From: Modestobacter sp.
Lineage (GTDB): Bacteria > Actinomycetota > Actinomycetes > Mycobacteriales > Geodermatophilaceae
DNA length: 25,166 bases
Assembly: GCA_025963425.1 (NCBI GenBank)
Contig: JAOPUQ010000098.1
Coordinates: 1 to 25,166 of the forward strand
Direction of reading: 5' to 3'
Shown here: piece after piece, positions 21,477 through 25,166 of the stretch
Layout of the letters: each line of letters begins with the position of its first letter
Position numbering within the stretch: the stretch's first letter is position 1
Position numbers and translations under genes: made by a program
The notes under the pieces: generated by a model
Database searches by the model: none
What the model saw: the letters and a program-made list of their open reading frames with translations, nothing else
What the model was told of the DNA's origin: nothing

Positions 21477-24032
21477 TCAGACGGCGCGCAGGCCGCCCGG
21501 GGTGGTGGCCCTCTCGCGGGTCGCGAGCCAGGGCAGGAGCTCACCGGTCGGCATCGGACGGGCGAGGTGCCAGCCCTGCACCAGATCGCAGGCCATCGAG
21601 GCCAGCAGGTCCCAGGTCGCCTGGTCCTCGACACCTTCGGCGACGACCTCCAGCCCGAGATGCCGGCCCAGGTCGACGATGGCGCGCACGATGGCGACGT
21701 CCTCACCCTGCTCGCGGAGCCCGGTGACGAAGCTCCGGTCGATCTTGACCTCGTGCACCGGCAGCCGCTTGAGGTAGGACAGCGAGGAGTAGCCGGTGCC
21801 GAAGTCGTCGTCCGACAGCCTCACGCCGAGGTCCAGCAACTGATGCAGCAGGCCGACGGCGCGGGCTGGGTCGGCCATGACCGAGCTCTCGGTGACCTCC
21901 AGGGTCAGCCGGGCGGCCGGGACGCCGTGCCGGCGGAGCAGCCGGGCGACCTCCTCGACCAGTGCAGCATCCTGCAGGCTCCGGGTGGACAGGTTCACGG
22001 CGACGCCCAGGTCGTGCCCGGCGGCCCGCCACTGCGCACACGCCGCCAGTGACGAGTCGAGGACCTGGGTCGTCAGCGGGCCGATGAGGCCGCTGCGTTC
22101 GGCGACCGGGATGAACTCGTCGGGGGAGACCCAGCCGAGGTCCGGGTGCTGCCAGCGCACCAGCGCCTCCACCCCGACGACCGCACCGGAGCCCAGCCGG
22201 GCCTGCGGCTGCACGTGGACCTGGATGCCGTCGTTGTGCAGCGCCGCCCGCAGCTCGGAGACGAGGGTGAGGCGGCGGGGGCTGGTCGTGTCCAGGTCGG
22301 GTTCGTAGAGGCGCGGGCCGCAGGCGGACGACTTGGCCTCGTACATCGCCACATCCGCCCGCTTGAGCAGCGCCGCCGCGTCGCGGGCGTGGGCGGGCGC
22401 CAGGGCGACGCCGATGGAAACACTGACCTCGATATCCAGGCCGTCGAGCACCACCGGTTGCTCGAGTGCCCGCAGTGCCCGCCCGGCGACGCGGAGCGCC
22501 TGCTGCTCGTCGGCCGTATCAGGCAGGAGGGCGGCGAACTCGTCGCCACCGAGCCTGACGACCGTGCCGGCCCCGCCGACCGCCGTCGTCAGGCGCCGGC
22601 CGACCTCGGCGAGCAGGAGATCTCCCTGTTCGTGCCCCAGGATGTCGTTGACCTCCTTGAACCCGTCCAGGTCGAGGACCATCACGGCGGCACCGGACGC
22701 GCGCCCGGCCTGCACGTCATCGAGCGCGGCGCCGAGGCGGCGCTGGAGGAACGTGCGATTCGGCAGGCCGGTCAGGCTGTCGTGGAGGGCCTCGTGCTGC
22801 AGCCTCTCGATCAGCTCACCGTTCTGCAGCGCGACACCGGCGTGGTTGGCCACGGTTTCCAGCACCCGCACGTCGTCCTTGCCGTACGTACGGACGTCGC
22901 CCAGCCGGTCGGCCACGATCAGGAGCCCGGTGATGCCCTCCCGGCCGCGCAGCGGAACAGCGATCGCCTCGCGGCACGCGCGTGCCTCCAGCCAGCAGCG
23001 TGCGGAGGCGTCCCGGGTGCCCCGGGGCATGAGCAGCGGAACGCCCTCTTCCAGCACGCCGCGCAGGCAGTCGTCCTCCGGCCTGCGCGGTTCCTCGACC
23101 CGCGACAGCCGGCCGTCCGCGCCGATCCGGACCCGGGTGAGTCCTCCGCCCGGCGCCAGGATCACGACCTCGGCGCGGTCGGAGCGGAGCAGCTCCTTGA
23201 CCTCGCCGAGAACGGTGTCCAGCACCTCGTCGATCTCGGAGGCGCTGCCGACCGCCTGGCTGAAGCCGTAGAGCCGCTCCATGTTCCGGTGCCGGTCGGC
23301 CAGCGACGCGTAGACACGGTAGGCCCGGAGGAGCAGGGCACCGAGGATCGCGAACAGCCAGACGCTGTCCGCGACAGCTGTCCAACTGGTGACGGCGACG
23401 AGAGCGACGGTCACGACGATCGGCCCCGCCGGGTTCCCGGTCACGGCCTCCCGGAGGAGGGGGGCCAGGTGGAGGTTCCCCTCGTAGACCGCGATCACGA
23501 CGCCGATCGCGACGACGCCCAGCGCATTGAGGAGGAAGGCCGCCGCGTAGGCACCCAGCCAGATGGTCGGCCTGTTGCCGTCCGCGAGCGACACGGCGGC
23601 GTGGAAGGCAGCCACCGCAACGGCGGTCTCGGCGCTGACCAGCGCGAGGTTGAACGATGCCTTCAGCACGGACGTGCGCCGTTGGACGACGAAGACCGCG
23701 GCAGAGCCGACGAGCCAGCCGATCCAGATGTCGAGGGGAGCGGCGAAGAACAGCCCCAGGACCACCGAGAGCTCGCTGAGAGAGACCGATCGCGCCTGAC
23801 GCTTCACCTGCAGGTGCAGGACATTGGCCTCGGTGGCTGCGAAGGCGACAGCCATTGCCCACCAGGGCAGCGAGAGGGCGGGGGAGGGGGAGTCCGATCC
23901 CAGGAAGGGATGTCCGACGGCGGCGGCCAGGCCCAGCAGGGCCGCGATGACGCCGAGCACGAGCCGGGTCTCCCGGGACAGGGGTGCGAGGTACCCGGCC
24001 GGCGTTCTCCGGATGCTGCCTGCCGGGGTCAT
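21477..24032 (-). CDS. Second membrane GAF-GGDEF-EAL cyclic-di-GMP enzyme
   Basis: An 851-residue protein with the same layout as the enzyme at 16985-19639. Membrane helices cover residues 20-240 (LVLGVIAALLGLAAAV, AAFLLNALGVVAIGVVIAVY, WLFAILGALLLRAYRVY) and a GAF domain about 255-415. The GGDEF motif is at 495-499 and the EAL at 622-624. VNLSTRS, LEVTESSVM, DDDFGTGYSS, VKIDRSFV, EGVED and VQGWHLARP are present. The RxxD inhibitory site is replaced by GGAG, unlike the other two cyclases here, so product inhibition is probably lost. The two membrane enzymes are likely paralogues. The ATG at 24032 has only a weak ribosome site. It lies downstream of the histidine kinase gene, separated by a strong hairpin. 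Confidence 0.9.
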   Translation of the reverse strand: MTPAGSIRRTPAGYLAPLSRETRLVLGVIAALLGLAAAVGHPFLGSDSPSPALSLPWWAMAVAFAATEANVLHLQVKRQARSVSLSELSVVLGLFFAAPLDIWIGWLVGSAAVFVVQRRTSVLKASFNLALVSAETAVAVAAFHAAVSLADGNRPTIWLGAYAAAFLLNALGVVAIGVVIAVYEGNLHLAPLLREAVTGNPAGPIVVTVALVAVTSWTAVADSVWLFAILGALLLRAYRVYASLADRHRNMERLYGFSQAVGSASEIDEVLDTVLGEVKELLRSDRAEVVILAPGGGLTRVRIGADGRLSRVEEPRRPEDDCLRGVLEEGVPLLMPRGTRDASARCWLEARACREAIAVPLRGREGITGLLIVADRLGDVRTYGKDDVRVLETVANHAGVALQNGELIERLQHEALHDSLTGLPNRTFLQRRLGAALDDVQAGRASGAAVMVLDLDGFKEVNDILGHEQGDLLLAEVGRRLTTAVGGAGTVVRLGGDEFAALLPDTADEQQALRVAGRALRALEQPVVLDGLDIEVSVSIGVALAPAHARDAAALLKRADVAMYEAKSSACGPRLYEPDLDTTSPRRLTLVSELRAALHNDGIQVHVQPQARLGSGAVVGVEALVRWQHPDLGWVSPDEFIPVAERSGLIGPLTTQVLDSSLAACAQWRAAGHDLGVAVNLSTRSLQDAALVEEVARLLRRHGVPAARLTLEVTESSVMADPARAVGLLHQLLDLGVRLSDDDFGTGYSSLSYLKRLPVHEVKIDRSFVTGLREQGEDVAIVRAIVDLGRHLGLEVVAEGVEDQATWDLLASMACDLVQGWHLARPMPTGELLPWLATRERATTPGGLRAV

Positions 24033-24260
24033 CGGCGGGACCTGTGGTTCCGCGGCGGCACAGCGAACCGCCCGGCGCAGATGAGCTGCCCTGCACGCAC
24101 GATGACTCCCGACTGCTCGCGACGTGGGTGCCGCCCGATGGCGACACTGGAGAGTCGACGCGCCGCGCCGTCTGGTTGATCACGGGTTCCCGATGGGGGA
24201 CATCGGCGCAGCCGATCGCGCGTGGACCCGCGCCGATCAGCGGTCGTCGGCCCACGCAGC

Positions 24261-24298
24261 ACACCTCCCTCTCTGGCGCGCGCCGGAGAGGGAGGTGT
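24261..24298 (-). terminator. Strong 13-bp perfect hairpin after the histidine kinase
   Basis: ACACCTCCCTCTC (24261-24273) pairs exactly with GAGAGGGAGGTGT (24286-24298) around a 12-base loop that itself contains the self-complementary GGCGCGCGCC. It starts 20 bp after the histidine-kinase stop (reverse strand) and lacks a T-run. It is most likely a factor-independent-type terminator of the actinobacterial kind. The remaining spacer up to 24033 holds no recognisable gene. Confidence 0.7.
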
Positions 24299-24317
24299 CG
24301 AGGCCGGGGTGGGCGCG

Positions 24318-25166
24318 TCAGTAGCTGCCCACGGTGGTGGCCGACGAACTGGACATTCCAGCCCCGACCAGTTCCTCCTGCACCAGGCCGTTGATGGGGA
24401 TGCGCACGGCGAAGGTGGTGCCCTGCCCGAACACCGACTCCACGGTGAGGCTCCCGCCGTGGCCTTCCTGCACCACTCCACGAGCCAGCGGAAGTCCCTG
24501 CCCACTGCCGCGGCCGACGTCCTTGGTGGTGAAGAACGGGTCGAAGATCTTCGGGCGCACGTCGTCCGGGATCCCGCCGCCCGTGTCACTGATCCGGACG
24601 ACGACGTCCCCACGGTCCACGGCCGTGGTGACGGTGATCATGCCGCGCTGTCCGGTCTCCTCGATCGCATCAGCAGCGTTGACGATCAGGTTGAGGAACA
24701 CCTGGTTCAGGTCGGCGATGTTGCACCGGACGGGCGGCAGGTCGGCGAGTTCGAGCTTCAGGTCGGCGACCTCCCTGATCTGGTGGCGGGTCACCGTGAC
24801 GGTGGCCGCCACGGCCTCGTTCAGGTCGGCGGGCACCTGCTCCCTGTGACCGGGGTGGCTGAACGTCTTCATCGCCCGCACGATCGTGGACACCCGCTCG
24901 ATCCCCTCCAGGGTCTGCTCGACCGCGCTGGGGATCTCCTTCTGCAGGTAGTCGAAGTCGATGCTCGCCTCGGCCTCACGCACGCGCTCCTGCCGCTCCA
25001 TCCAGCCGATCGGGCTCGACGTGTCGAGCAGCCCCCGGTAGACCCCCACCACGCGGATGAGTTCCTCGTAGGCCTCCTCGAGGAAGCGGGCGTTGTCCCC
25101 GACGAACTGGATCGGCGAGTTGATCTCGTGCGCCAGGCCGGCGGAGAGCCGGCCCAGGGACTCCAG
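24318..25166 (-). CDS. Sensor histidine kinase, C-terminal part (cut by right edge)
   Basis: The frame is open from the window edge (first visible codon at 25166) to the stop at 24318, giving 282 residues. The dimerisation helix contains the phospho-acceptor His in GLAHEINSPIQFVGDN (His codon 25128-25130). The ATPase domain has the N box NQVFLNLIVNAADAIEETG, the G1 box ISDTGGGIPDDV, the F box IFDPFFTTKD and the G2 box GSGQGLPLARGVV. It is a complete catalytic core of the NtrB/DctB-like type. Its sensor region lies outside the window, so the start and signal are unknown. A Ser-rich C-terminal tail ends the protein. A strong hairpin follows. The response regulator is not visible. Confidence 0.9.
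   Translation of the reverse strand: MESLGRLSAGLAHEINSPIQFVGDNARFLEEAYEELIRVVGVYRGLLDTSSPIGWMERQERVREAEASIDFDYLQKEIPSAVEQTLEGIERVSTIVRAMKTFSHPGHREQVPADLNEAVAATVTVTRHQIREVADLKLELADLPPVRCNIADLNQVFLNLIVNAADAIEETGQRGMITVTTAVDRGDVVVRISDTGGGIPDDVRPKIFDPFFTTKDVGRGSGQGLPLARGVVQEGHGGSLTVESVFGQGTTFAVRIPINGLVQEELVGAGMSSSSATTVGSY

Noticed and set aside
24035..24053. GGGACCTGTGGTTCC near the start of the second GGDEF-EAL gene, as a further DosR-like box
   Set aside because: The arms are imperfect and their spacing differs by one base from the other dyads, so it does not fit the same motif.
22146..24179. A 677-codon forward-strand open frame opposite the second GGDEF-EAL gene
   Set aside because: It is antisense to a protein with intact GGDEF and EAL motifs and has no domain of its own.

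Overview
The window is very GC-rich and its genes use GTG and ATG starts preceded by GGAGG-type ribosome binding sites. Together with the gene families present (a PucR-type regulator, an Acg-type nitroreductase, DUF2795, DUF4389, a CBS-BON protein, GAF and GGDEF-EAL proteins), this points to a high-GC actinobacterium. A soil or rock-dwelling genus of the Geodermatophilaceae type is the best guess; this is an inference, since there is no rRNA or other direct taxonomic marker in view.

Left part (1-5.6 kb): the N-terminal part of a PucR/CdaR-like regulator runs off the left edge. It is followed by a polysaccharide pyruvyl transferase converging on a family-4 glycosyltransferase, the two overlapping at their 3' ends. 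Next comes a scar holding the 5' end of an IS481-type transposase joined to a broken EAL domain. A small DUF2795 protein and a winged-helix/SAM methyltransferase follow.

Middle (5.6-14 kb): this is a redox and stress island. It carries a decayed small gene, an FAD monooxygenase, a truncated DevS/DosS-like GAF sensor, a pyridoxamine-phosphate-oxidase-like protein, a flavodoxin, an Acg-like nitroreductase, a tandem universal stress protein, a CBS-BON protein, a DUF4389 membrane protein and a frameshifted membrane-protein relic. Several of these families occur in the mycobacterial DosR (dormancy/hypoxia) regulon. Palindromes of the form GGGAC-N4-GTCCC, or its GGAC-N4-GTCC core, lie upstream of the methyltransferase and in the divergent CBS/DUF4389 spacer. 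I read the region as a DosR/DevR-like regulon island whose local sensor has lost its kinase. No DevR-type response regulator gene is inside the window.

Right part (14-25.2 kb): a LysR regulator is divergent from a secreted subtilisin-like protease that ends in eleven Trp-Ser-Gly pentads. The protease stop lies 4 bp before the start of a membrane GAF-GGDEF-EAL protein, which is followed by a GAF-PAS-GGDEF cyclase. A second membrane GAF-GGDEF-EAL protein faces them on the other strand, and a histidine kinase cut by the right edge lies beyond it. This is a dense cyclic-di-GMP signalling block next to a secreted or surface protease.

Remarkable non-coding or composite structures include a perfect 28-bp palindrome inside the monooxygenase gene, a 21-bp tandem duplication just upstream of that gene, an 11-bp perfect hairpin ahead of the Acg gene and a 13-bp perfect hairpin after the histidine kinase. 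No rRNA, tRNA or CRISPR array was recognised.
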